Assembly (NCBI GenBank): GCA_025464995.1
Contig: JAODMO010000006.1
Coordinates: 41,705 to 105,704 of the forward strand
Length of the DNA stretch: 64,000 bases
Reading direction: 5' to 3'
From: Microbacteriaceae bacterium
GTDB lineage: Bacteria > Actinomycetota > Actinomycetes > Actinomycetales > Microbacteriaceae
The notes beneath the pieces are model-generated. The model made no database searches, had not been told where the DNA came from, and saw only the letters and a list, made by a program, of their open reading frames with translations. Position 1 is the first letter of the stretch. The number at the start of each line of letters is the position of its first letter. This document shows, piece after piece, positions 1 to 8,063 of this stretch. Made by a program: the position numbers and the translations under genes.

Positions 1-1188
1 GTCGAGCTCGAACGCCATGAGGAGCGCGTCGTAGTCGCCGAGATCGACCCCGGATGCCCCGCGGTAGCCGTCGAGGAAGGCCTCCCGGCACGCGGTGGCC
101 CACTCGGTGGGCCACCCGTCCGTCGATCCGGCGGCGTAGTCGAACGACCTGAGTGCTCCCGCGACGTCGCGGAGCGCGACGTCCGGACGGTCGCGCTCGT
201 TCATCGGGCGTAGCGGCTCTCCTTCGAAGTCGACAAGCACCCAGCCGCGATTCGGCACGAGGAGCGCCTGGCCCAGGTGGAAGTCGCCGTGGATGCGCTG
301 CAGGCGCGGCCATGAGCCCCCGAGGGCCGCCTCGTACACGGCCGCGATGGCGTCGCGGTGGCCGAGGAGTGCGGGCACCTCCTGGGTGGCGAGCGTCAGG
401 CGGCGAGTCCAGGAGACGGAGAATCCGTCGAGGTCGGCCGGGGTGGTGTCTGCGGTGGGAAGCACTCGGCCGAGGGTTTCGTGCACCTCGGCGGTGCGGG
501 CGCCGAGCGCTGACGCGAGCTCGGTGAAGTCGTCGCCCGCCGCGGCGTACTCGAGCGCGACGCGCCAGCCGTCGTCGGCTCCCGTGAGGAACTCCTGGGC
601 GAAGGCGACGTGGCCGGATGCCCGGCCTCCCGGGCGCCCCACGTCGTCCCACTCGCTGTGCAACTGCCCGATGAAGCGGGGCACGGCGGTCGAGCCCGCC
701 TCGCTCAGCGCGGCCTGGAGGGTCACGTCGGGGTTGTCGCCGTGGTGCAGCGCCCGGAAGACCTTGCAGATGACGGCGGGGACGCCGTCGATGTCGTAGA
801 TGATCGACGTGTTCGACTGCTCGGCGCTGAGCACACGGCTGCCGGTGATCGACGCGCTCGCGACGAGGTCGGGCGCGAGCATCCGGAGCAGGGCTCCCGC
901 ATAGGCGGCATCGTGGGGGCCGTCGTACAGGTAGCGGTCCTCGTCCTCGGCGATGAGGTGCTGGCGGTCGCCCGAGTGCAGTTCGGACCGGATGACGACG
1001 GGTACCTGGTAGAGAGTCGGAACGTGGCCCTCGTCGTCCATGACGAGCAGCACCTCGATGGTGGTTCCCGGCTCCCCGGTCTCGATGCTCTCGCTCGACA
1101 GCTCCCGAAGGCGTGGAACATGGCCTTTGCCGGCATACCAGCGCTGCTGGCCGATCCATTCGCTGATGTGTCCAAGCGTTCTACTCAT
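1..1188 (-). CDS. mak: Maltokinase, 3' end beyond the window edge
   Basis: This frame stays open from an ATG at 1188 to the left edge, giving 396 residues without a stop, so the C-terminus is missing. The N-terminus (WIGQQRWYAGKG) matches the cap domain of maltokinases. The kinase core shows a catalytic loop HGDFHLGQ followed by VDFEGEP, the aminoglycoside-phosphotransferase-like pattern of Mak/Pep2. Maltokinase phosphorylates maltose with ATP to maltose 1-phosphate, the substrate of GlgE in alpha-glucan synthesis. It usually lies beside treS or glgE, which would be outside this window. The family assignment is from motifs; full-length proteins are about 450 residues, so little is missing. 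Confidence 0.9.
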   Translation of the reverse strand, partial: MSRTLGHISEWIGQQRWYAGKGHVPRLRELSSESIETGEPGTTIEVLLVMDDEGHVPTLYQVPVVIRSELHSGDRQHLIAEDEDRYLYDGPHDAAYAGALLRMLAPDLVASASITGSRVLSAEQSNTSIIYDIDGVPAVICKVFRALHHGDNPDVTLQAALSEAGSTAVPRFIGQLHSEWDDVGRPGGRASGHVAFAQEFLTGADDGWRVALEYAAAGDDFTELASALGARTAEVHETLGRVLPTADTTPADLDGFSVSWTRRLTLATQEVPALLGHRDAIAAVYEAALGGSWPRLQRIHGDFHLGQALLVPNRGWVLVDFEGEPLRPMNERDRPDVALRDVAGALRSFDYAAGSTDGWPTEWATACREAFLDGYRGASGVDLGDYDALLMAFELD

Positions 1189-1342
1189 GTCTCCAGTCTC
1201 ACCTTTCAGAACGTGCGTCAGCCGTGAGCCACGGTGCGCACCCTCCTCAGGTTTAGCGCGTGAGGCGCGCGAAGGCGAGGCCCGGCGGTCGTTGGGCGAA
1301 TTGGTGTCCGAGCGGCTATGGTGCTGCCTCGACGGAGGAATC

Positions 1343-1690
1343 ATGGCCATCACCCTGAACAAAGACGCGCTCGCCAACGCCGCGTCATTGCTCGCCGACA
1401 AGAAGGTCGCCCGGGACGCGCGCGACGACTGGAGCGAGCACGCGCCCAGCAGCGCGGAGGAGAACGCGTTCATCGAGAAGCACGGCTACGGCGAGTACGC
1501 GAAGTGGCACCTCGGGGTCGATCGATCGAAGTCGGAGGATACGAAGGGGCGCTACAGCTTTCCCTTCGGCGACTTCACCCGACTGCACCGGTGCGCGGTG
1601 ATCGCGCTGGAGAGTCGAGCCGCACAGAACGACCACGGGTCGATAGCCAAGGCGGCGAAGTCGCTGCTCGATTCGATGGACGGCGACTGA
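1343..1690 (+). CDS. Conserved hypothetical protein, 115 aa
   Basis: The ATG at 1343 is chosen because a strong GGAGGAA ribosome site lies just before it; longer in-frame extensions lack one. The protein is soluble and charged, with a central block EENAFIEKHG followed by YAKWHLGVD and a tail HRCAVIALESRA. I recognise this as a small conserved actinobacterial family of unknown function, but no domain name or activity can be given. It is divergent from the maltokinase gene, with 154 bases between the two starts, so the two may share a regulatory region. It is probably cytoplasmic. Confidence 0.75.
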   Translation: MAITLNKDALANAASLLADKKVARDARDDWSEHAPSSAEENAFIEKHGYGEYAKWHLGVDRSKSEDTKGRYSFPFGDFTRLHRCAVIALESRAAQNDHGSIAKAAKSLLDSMDGD

Positions 1691-1741
1691 GCACGCTCGA
1701 GTCGGCCGGTGTCGCAGCAGCCCGGTTCGAATCAGCCCGCG

Positions 1742-1966
1742 TCAGTCGGCGAAGTCGCCCCAACGACCCCACTCGAAGTCGCACTCGGGCTGTCGACAGC
1801 GGTATGCGGGGCTGTCATCGGTGAACTGGCAGCCGCCGAGGGCGATCAGGCCGGCGAGGGCCGAGTCGAACATCTCGGCGCTCGCCACCCCGTAGACGAT
1901 CTCGAGCGGATTGGTCGTGTCGCAGAATGGGCAGGTCTCCTCGAGCACCTGCTGCGGGACTCGCAT
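1742..1966 (-). CDS. Small hypothetical protein with paired cysteines
   Basis: The ATG at 1966 is preceded by GGAGGAAA at good spacing, which favours it over an upstream in-frame ATG. The 74-residue product has CPFC near residue 12 and CRQPEC near residue 62, a spacing typical of a zinc-ribbon-like fold, and ends in the acidic and aromatic stretch EWGRWGDFAD. No family was recognised. It converges with the preceding hypothetical gene across about 50 bases. A metal-binding role is inference from the cysteines only. Confidence 0.6.
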   Translation of the reverse strand: MRVPQQVLEETCPFCDTTNPLEIVYGVASAEMFDSALAGLIALGGCQFTDDSPAYRCRQPECDFEWGRWGDFAD

Positions 1967-2214
1967 CGTATTTCCTCCGGCTGTGGTCAGTGGAGCATCT
2001 CCACCGACCACACGCCGATATCGTTCCCCCTAGCGCTTACTGTATCCCTCAGGATGCGCGGTTGGGAATGGCGCCCCAGCGCGTCGAAGGTGAACAATTT
2101 CCGCTATCTGTCGCGGAAGTATGCGTTTTCCCGCCGGACCCGGCCCCCGGAGCCGGCGGCGCAAGCCGCTCCGAGATTTTAGTTGTCCTGTCAACCAAGA
2201 GGTATGCTCCGGGG

Positions 2215-2697
2215 ATGGACGACACACGGTGGCTGACGCCCGACCAGCTCGGCGCGTGGAAGAAGTTCGTGGCGGTCGTCGAGATCCTCCCCGGCGCTCT
2301 CGACTCGCAGTTGCAGCGCGATGCCGGACTCACCCACTTCGAGTACTTCACCATGGCCATGCTCTCCGAGGCGCCCCAACGGACCCTGCGCATGACCTCG
2401 CTCGCGTCGGCGACCAACTCCACGCTCCCGCGACTCTCGCACGTCGTCTCGCGGCTCGAGGGCCGCGGGTACATCGAGCGCACGCCGTGCCCCGAAGACC
2501 GCCGTGCCACGAACGCGAAGCTGAGCGGGACCGGCTGGCAGAAGGTGGTCGAGACCGCACCCGGCCACGTCGCCACCGTTCGCGGGAACGTGATCGAGCC
2601 GCTCAGCGCGGATGACGTCGCGGACCTCGACCGCATCATGGGCCGGATGCTGCGTCACCTCGACCCCGACAACCGGTTCCGGGCCAACGGCGACTAG
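2215..2697 (+). CDS. MarR-family transcriptional regulator
   Basis: The 160-residue product has the MarR layout: an N-terminal helical dimer region (LTPDQLGAWKKFVAVVEILPG), a winged helix with LTHFEYFTMAMLSEAP and TNSTLPRLSHVVSRLEGRGYI, the wing with RTPCPEDRRATNA, and a C-terminal dimerisation helix. Such proteins bind palindromic operators as dimers and are released by small ligands. The start at 2215 fits family length. No clear ribosome site precedes it, so translation may be leaderless or weak. Its stop codon overlaps that of the convergent oligopeptidase gene. Its target is unknown. Confidence 0.87.
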   Translation: MDDTRWLTPDQLGAWKKFVAVVEILPGALDSQLQRDAGLTHFEYFTMAMLSEAPQRTLRMTSLASATNSTLPRLSHVVSRLEGRGYIERTPCPEDRRATNAKLSGTGWQKVVETAPGHVATVRGNVIEPLSADDVADLDRIMGRMLRHLDPDNRFRANGD

Positions 2698-4814
2698 GCC
2701 TCGCGCAGCCCCATCACGTCGAGCACCCAGGCCAGCTCGAACGCCCGCTTGCGCCACGCCTCGTAACGCCCGCTCACGCCGCCGTGACCAGCACTCATCT
2801 CGGTCTTGAGCAGCACGGACGCCCCCACCTCACGCAGTCGCGCCACCCACTTCGCCGGCTCGACGTAGAGCACGCGCGTGTCGTTGATGCTCGTGATGGC
2901 GAGGATGCGCGGGTACCGCACCTTCCGCACGTTCTCGTAGGGCGAGTACGACTTCATCAAGCGGTACACCTCCTCGTCTTCGAGAGGGTTCCCCCACTCG
3001 TCCCACTCGATGACCGTGAGCGGGAGCGAGGGGTCGAGGATGCTCGTGAGCGGGTCGACGAACGGCACGACCGCGAGGATGCCCGCGAACGCGTCGGGTG
3101 CGAGGTTGGCGACGGCGCCCATGAGGAGCCCACCCGCGCTCCCACCCTCGGCGACCAGCAGGTCCGGCGTGGTGACGCCGGTCGCGGTGAGGTGCCTCGC
3201 GCTCGCCACGAAGTCGGTGAACGTGTTGCGCTTGGTGAGCGTCTTGCCATTCTCGTACCACGCCCGCCCGAGCTCCCCGCCACCGCGCACGTGCGCCACC
3301 GCGAAGATGACGCCGCGGTCGAGAAGACTGAGACGCGAGATGGTGAATCCCGGGTCGATGCTGTGTTCGTACGATCCGTAGCCGTAGAGCAGTGTCGGGG
3401 CCGCGGCGCCAGGGGAGACGAGGTCGCCGCGGTAGACGAGGGAGATGGGTACGCGCGTGCCGTCGTCCGCCGTCGCCCACTCGCGGCGCTGGACGAACAC
3501 CGCGGGGTCGTAGCCGCCGAGCACCTCCTGCTGCTTCAGCGTGCGGAGCTCGCCTGTGGCCACCTCGAGGTCGTACACCGTCGCGGGCGTCACGAAGCTC
3601 CCGTAGTGCAACCGCACGACGGGCTGCGACCAGTCGGGGTTGCCGCCCGCGCCGACGCTGAAGAGGGTCTCCGCGAACGGGATCTCCACGAAGCTCGCGC
3701 CGGCCTCGTCGGAACTCGTGTCACCGAGTCGGAGCACGGCGACGCGGGGGAGCGCGTCGCGGCGGTACTCGAGAACGAGGTGGTGGGCGAAGGCGTCGAC
3801 GCTCTCGATTCGGGTGCCGGCCTCGTGGGGCACGAGAGTGCGACGGGGCCCGCGCGGATCGGCGGCAGCCACATCCGTCACCTCGAAGTCGACCGCTCCG
3901 TCGTTATGAACGATGAGCAGCCGGTCGTCGCCGTCGATCACGGCGTGCTCGACAGAGTACTCGACGCCCTCGCGCCTCGGCCAGACGACCGCGAATTCTC
4001 CGGTCGGGTCGGATGCGTCGAGCAGGTGCGCCTCGCTGGTGATCTTCGATCCCAGCTCGATCTCGAGGTAGCGGCGGCTGCGGGTGAGGCCGACGCCGAC
4101 CCAATACCGCTCGTCGGGCTCGTGGAAGACCGAGGCATCGGATGCCGCGGGGGTGCCGACCTCGTGGCGCCACACCGTGTCCGGGCGCCAGGCCTCGTCG
4201 ACCGTCGTGTAGAAGACGAACGAGCCCGTGGCGTCGAAGGTCGCGCCGCCAGCCGTGCCGGAGATCTCGTCCTCGAGGTTCGCGCCGGTGGCCAGGTCGC
4301 GGATGCGGAGCGTGTAACGCTCGTCGCCCTCGGTGTCGACCGCGTAGAGGAGGCGCGATCCGTCACCGCTGATGTCGAAGCTGCCGAGAGAATAGAAGTC
4401 GAGCCCGGCCGCCTCGACGTTGTCGTCGAGCAGCACCTGCTCGCCGGGCAGGGGCTCTCCGGCGTCGGAGGGGCGGGGCGGCGTCCAGTCGGAGGTGTCG
4501 GCGATGGGCGCGCGGCAGTGGATGCCGTACTGCTGTCCCTCGGCCGTGCGTGTGTAGTACCACCATCCGCCGTTGCGGACGGGCACGCTGAGGTCGGTCT
4601 CCCGCGTGCGCTTCTTGATCTCCGAGAACAGCCGCTCGCGCAGTTCCGCGAGGCCGCCGGTCTGAGCGTCGGCGAAGATGTTCTCGGCCTCGAGATGTGC
4701 GACGACCTCGGGGTCCTCCTTGTCGCGCATCCACTCGTAGTCGTCGACGAACACGTCTCCGTGGTGGACTCGATCGACGGGGGCTCGGCGGGCTACCGGG
4801 GGCTGAGGAGACAT
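2694..4814 (-). CDS. ptrB: Oligopeptidase B (S9 prolyl oligopeptidase family)
   Basis: The 706-residue protein is the usual length for oligopeptidase B, a cytoplasmic serine peptidase cutting short peptides after basic residues. The N-terminal half is the beta-propeller with the lead-in DDYEWMRDKEDPEV. The C-terminal hydrolase has the nucleophile motif GGSAGG, an aspartate in INDTRV and a histidine in SAGHGG, so the triad is complete. The start at 4814 (MSPQPPVARR) is preferred to a 40-codon upstream extension rich in arginine that no homologue would have. It is convergent with the MarR gene, sharing a CTAG at the two stops. Confidence 0.92.
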   Translation of the reverse strand: MSPQPPVARRAPVDRVHHGDVFVDDYEWMRDKEDPEVVAHLEAENIFADAQTGGLAELRERLFSEIKKRTRETDLSVPVRNGGWWYYTRTAEGQQYGIHCRAPIADTSDWTPPRPSDAGEPLPGEQVLLDDNVEAAGLDFYSLGSFDISGDGSRLLYAVDTEGDERYTLRIRDLATGANLEDEISGTAGGATFDATGSFVFYTTVDEAWRPDTVWRHEVGTPAASDASVFHEPDERYWVGVGLTRSRRYLEIELGSKITSEAHLLDASDPTGEFAVVWPRREGVEYSVEHAVIDGDDRLLIVHNDGAVDFEVTDVAAADPRGPRRTLVPHEAGTRIESVDAFAHHLVLEYRRDALPRVAVLRLGDTSSDEAGASFVEIPFAETLFSVGAGGNPDWSQPVVRLHYGSFVTPATVYDLEVATGELRTLKQQEVLGGYDPAVFVQRREWATADDGTRVPISLVYRGDLVSPGAAAPTLLYGYGSYEHSIDPGFTISRLSLLDRGVIFAVAHVRGGGELGRAWYENGKTLTKRNTFTDFVASARHLTATGVTTPDLLVAEGGSAGGLLMGAVANLAPDAFAGILAVVPFVDPLTSILDPSLPLTVIEWDEWGNPLEDEEVYRLMKSYSPYENVRKVRYPRILAITSINDTRVLYVEPAKWVARLREVGASVLLKTEMSAGHGGVSGRYEAWRKRAFELAWVLDVMGLREA

Positions 4815-4966
4815 GGATCCAAGGGTAGCCGAGCGTCGTCGGAGCTCCGGCGCGCGCAGGAGCGGATCGCGACACGGGCGCTTGAAGCGCCTTCTCAGCC
4901 CTACACTGATCGTGGGTGCGGCTGGCGTGCCCACGGCGCGGTCGTGAACCCGACGAGGATGCCCGA

Positions 4967-6169
4967 ATGTTCGACGGAGTCGTGAGACTGCTTGGCCGGC
5001 CGGGGGTGCGGTTCTGGTTGTCGTCGACCTCCTTGGCCCGAGCCGCGATCCCCCAGCCCGAGGGTGTCGCGGCGGTACACACCGTCGGCACGAACCCGGC
5101 TCGCATCCTCGTCATCGGCGGCGGCGCGGCCATCGGCTTCGGGGTCTTCTCCCACGAGCTCGCGCTGGCCGGACACATCGGACGGCAGCTGTCGGTCCTC
5201 ACCGGGCGGGCGATGGATGTCGACATCCTGGTCGAACGCGAGATGACGATCGCCTCGATCCGCGGGTGGCTCTCCCGACAGCCGATCGGGCGCTACGAGG
5301 CGATCGTCATAACGGTCGGCCTCATCGAGGCGCTCACCTTCACCCGTGTCTCGGCGTGGCGGCGGGAACTGGACTCCACGATCGACTACCTCCAGTCGCT
5401 CGGCCACGCCGAGCAACAGGTCTTCGTCGTGGCCGTGCCGCCGCTCGGCGCCCTGCAGAAGTACCCCGCTCCGATCCGGCTCTTCGCGGGGCGACACGCG
5501 CGGCTCGTCAACGAGGCGACCCGCGAGCAGTGCGCACGACGTGCGCGAGTCACGTTCCTCCCGTTCGAGGCGTCGCCGTCGCAAGAGGCCGACCGCTTCC
5601 GCGGCTCGGCGACCTATTCGCGGTGGGCGGAACTGCTCGTCCCCCCGATCGCGGCGAAGCTCACCTCATTCGTCAGGCAGACACGGCCAACCTCCGTCGA
5701 CCCCGACGACGAGCTCGACCGGCAGGCCTCCTTAGACGCGCTGAACATCCTGGACACGGAGGCGGAGGAGCGCTTCGACCGCATCGCGATCACCGCCAGG
5801 GATCTCCTCGGCACCGCGTCGGCCGCAATCGTCTTCATCGACCAGGACCGGCACTGGTTCAAGTCGTGCATCGGCGTCGACATGGAGCAAATGCCCCGTC
5901 TCTCCTCGCTGTGTGACATCACGATCCAGCGACGCGAGCACTTCGCCGTCGACGACGCGACGCTCGACCCGCGTTTCGCGGCGAACCCGATGGTGGTCGG
6001 TGAGCCGCACATGCGCTTCTATGCCGGCTACCCCATCGAGGCGCCCAACGGGATCAGGGTGGGCACCCTGAGCGTCTTCGACCCGTATCCACGCAGTTTC
6101 ACGGATGCCGACGCGGCACTCCTGCGTGGGCTCGCCCTCATGGTGCAGAACGAGTTGCGCACGGCCTAG
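4967..6169 (+). CDS. SGNH-like plus GAF domain protein, catalytic residues missing
   Basis: The 400-residue protein has two parts. Residues about 30-215 resemble an SGNH hydrolase fold (RILVIGGGAAIGFG, then TVGLIEALT, then SRWAELLVPPI), but the GDS serine, the GxND asparagine and the DxxH pair are all replaced, so hydrolysis is not expected. Residues about 235-395 form a GAF domain of the type found with signalling enzymes (LDTEAEERFDRI, DQDRHWFKS, DPRFAANP, RFYAGYPI). There is no output domain. A GAGG site precedes the ATG at 4967. A sensor or adaptor role is inference. Confidence 0.78.
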   Translation: MFDGVVRLLGRPGVRFWLSSTSLARAAIPQPEGVAAVHTVGTNPARILVIGGGAAIGFGVFSHELALAGHIGRQLSVLTGRAMDVDILVEREMTIASIRGWLSRQPIGRYEAIVITVGLIEALTFTRVSAWRRELDSTIDYLQSLGHAEQQVFVVAVPPLGALQKYPAPIRLFAGRHARLVNEATREQCARRARVTFLPFEASPSQEADRFRGSATYSRWAELLVPPIAAKLTSFVRQTRPTSVDPDDELDRQASLDALNILDTEAEERFDRIAITARDLLGTASAAIVFIDQDRHWFKSCIGVDMEQMPRLSSLCDITIQRREHFAVDDATLDPRFAANPMVVGEPHMRFYAGYPIEAPNGIRVGTLSVFDPYPRSFTDADAALLRGLALMVQNELRTA

Positions 6170-6212
6170 CCGGACGCACCAGGCCGGTCGGGCCGCCGAC
6201 TCGCCAACGGGC

Positions 6213-7007
6213 CTACCGGCCGCCCGATCCGGTTCGACGAGAACCCTGCAGGCGCTCGAGTACGTCGCGCTCGCGCTCCGCCCGCTCGCGTTCGTCGCGC
6301 TCGTCTCTCTTACGGTCGCGTTCGGCGAGCACGCTCGGGCCCACGCGACTCACCGCGATCGCGATGCACGCGATCGCGATGATGAAGAGGGAGATCGCGA
6401 CGATGTATGCGATGACACTCACGGGCCCTTCCGGTGCGTCGGGGTCGAGGAAGGGGTACGGGTACCAGCCCGTCACGACCCCGCGCACGAGCGTGAAGGC
6501 GACCCAGACGATCGGGAAGGAGATCGCATACCAGACGCGGCCCCACCCGAGTGCTGGACGGCCGGGTGCGAAGAGCCAGTCGAGCACGATGAAGATCGGG
6601 ATCCACACGTGCAGGAGATCGCCCGGCCAGGTGATGCCGACGAAGCCGTCGCTCGGCAGGTTGCGGAGCAACAGGTGGTACACCACCGCGGTGACGGCGG
6701 CATACGCGACGGTCGACATGCGCACCGCCGTGAACATCCCGGCGTCGCGGCGCCAACGCAACGCGATGACACCGCCGGCCACGAGCACGGCGATGTTGAT
6801 GAGGCTCGACAGCACGGTGAAGTAGCTGAAGTACCTCGTCGGCTGGAAGGCGCCGTTGAGTACCTGGTCGGTGATCTGGGAGGTCACCGCGACGACCACG
6901 AGGAGTCCGGCGGTGATCCGGAGGACTCCCGTGATTCGCCGCGCGGGAGAGGCGGTGTCGCGAGGCGCTAGGGACGCATCGCGGTTCGGGTACGACGTCG
7001 CTGTCAT
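6213..7007 (-). CDS. Pr6Pr-family integral membrane protein
   Basis: The 264-residue protein has about six hydrophobic helices, with family-like segments FQPTRYFSYFTVLSSLIN, ITWPGDLLHVWIPI and FPIVWVAFTLVRG. The C-terminal 40 residues are a highly charged arginine and glutamate tail, probably coiled or disordered in the cytoplasm. The assignment to the Pr6Pr family (related to FAR-17a/AIG1 proteins) is by recognition of these segments; the family has no established bacterial function. It converges with the SGNH-GAF gene and is divergent from the DarT-like gene. Confidence 0.8.
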   Translation of the reverse strand: MTATSYPNRDASLAPRDTASPARRITGVLRITAGLLVVVAVTSQITDQVLNGAFQPTRYFSYFTVLSSLINIAVLVAGGVIALRWRRDAGMFTAVRMSTVAYAAVTAVVYHLLLRNLPSDGFVGITWPGDLLHVWIPIFIVLDWLFAPGRPALGWGRVWYAISFPIVWVAFTLVRGVVTGWYPYPFLDPDAPEGPVSVIAYIVAISLFIIAIACIAIAVSRVGPSVLAERDRKRDERDERERAERERDVLERLQGSRRTGSGGR

Positions 7008-7193
7008 TGCATCAGGCTAAGACGGAAGCGGTTCTGCGCCAATAGTGATGAGGAATGTTTTCTACGGCCGCCCATCGCGTGAGGAGATCGAGTATGCACC
7101 GCACCGCCCGTCACGGTGCCCCGGTGAGCGGCGCAGCGGAATTCCGCGTAACGTTGACAGGTGGACTGTTCCACGACGACGAAAGGTTTTGAT

Positions 7194-8027
7194 TTGGGCG
7201 AGGAATGCATCCACGGGCTCGATTACGGGCTCTGTGACGCCTGCTTCCCCAAGGCGGCACCCGAGATTCCGGTCGCCGTAGCGAAGCCCCGTGTGTCGAG
7301 GCCGCGTGCCTCGTCGCTCACCGCACCACGCAAGCCCGCGCCCGCCGGCTCGCTGCGCAACCCGCCCGTCGAGGTCGGCGACCAGCGCATCTACCACGTG
7401 ACGCACGTGAGCAACCTCCCCGACATCCTGAGCTCCGGCCGGCTGCTCGCCGACGCCAGCGACGCGTGGGCGAAGCGCCCCGTCGTCGACATCTCGGCGG
7501 CCGAGACGCGCGAGTCTCGCCGCACGATCGTCGTCTCGGACGACCAGGGAGCGAGCGTCGCGAGCTACGTGCCGTTCTTCCTCAGCCCCACCTCGAGCCT
7601 GTGGGTGAGCGTTCGAGAGAACGTGGCAGACCCACGGCTCTCCATCGACATCCGTGACTCCGTGGCATCCGACTACGTCATTCTCGTCAGCTCGGTGCAG
7701 AGCGTCATCGACGCGCACGCAGCGGAGGAGACCGAGCGCGACGCCGCGGTCGTCGTCACCGACGGGGATGCCGCACACAACCTGACCCGTTTCGCGACCA
7801 CTCGCGAGGCCGGCGACCGCGTGCTGCGCAAGCTGCGTGCGGAGGAGGACTCGGTGCAGATCCTCGCCGCCGAATACCTCGTGCGCGACGAGTTCCCCTT
7901 CGACCTCGTCTCGTTGATCGGCGTCGCGAACGACAAGGCGCGCGATGCCGTGAAGGCCATCGTCAAGGCGTCGGACTTCAGCACCCGGGTCGCGGTCTAC
8001 CCGCCGTGGTTCATGCGCGCCGAGTAG
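7194..8027 (+). CDS. DarT-like DNA thymidine ADP-ribosyltransferase with N-terminal zinc ribbon, no DarG
   Basis: The product matches the DarT (DUF4433) fold: IYHVTHVSNLPDILSSGRL at the start of the domain, YVPFFLSPTSSLW, VVVTDGDAAHN, and AAEYLV whose glutamate (residue about 227) is in the position of the catalytic glutamate of DarT. DarT enzymes attach ADP-ribose from NAD to thymine in single-stranded DNA and are normally neutralised by the macrodomain protein DarG. In front lies a short cysteine motif CIHGLDYGLCDAC, probably zinc-binding. A GAAAGG site sits before the TTG at 7194; a GTG at 7161 would add 11 residues. No macrodomain gene is adjacent. Activity is inferred. Confidence 0.75.
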   Translation: MGEECIHGLDYGLCDACFPKAAPEIPVAVAKPRVSRPRASSLTAPRKPAPAGSLRNPPVEVGDQRIYHVTHVSNLPDILSSGRLLADASDAWAKRPVVDISAAETRESRRTIVVSDDQGASVASYVPFFLSPTSSLWVSVRENVADPRLSIDIRDSVASDYVILVSSVQSVIDAHAAEETERDAAVVVTDGDAAHNLTRFATTREAGDRVLRKLRAEEDSVQILAAEYLVRDEFPFDLVSLIGVANDKARDAVKAIVKASDFSTRVAVYPPWFMRAE

Positions 8028-8035
8028 CCCGGCAG

Positions 8036-8063
8036 CTCAGAACCAGATGCTCAGAACCAGATG
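8036..8063. repeat. 14-bp tandem duplication at the 3' end of the Eis-like gene
   Basis: The unit CTCAGAACCAGATG occurs twice in immediate succession (8036-8049 and 8050-8063). The copy inside the gene encodes the last residues and stop of the acetyltransferase; the outer copy repeats those codons and the stop in another frame. It looks like a recent slippage or duplication event that left the protein C-terminus unchanged. Confidence 0.9.

Noticed and set aside
2784..4985. Long plus-strand open frame opposite the oligopeptidase gene
   Set aside because: Composition is arginine, valine and histidine rich, with no motif and no ribosome site; it is the antisense shadow of a high-GC gene with strong family motifs.
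6182..6221. Imperfect inverted repeat between the SGNH-GAF and Pr6Pr genes
   Set aside because: Seven-base outer stem with mismatches inside and overlap with coding sequence; not a convincing terminator.
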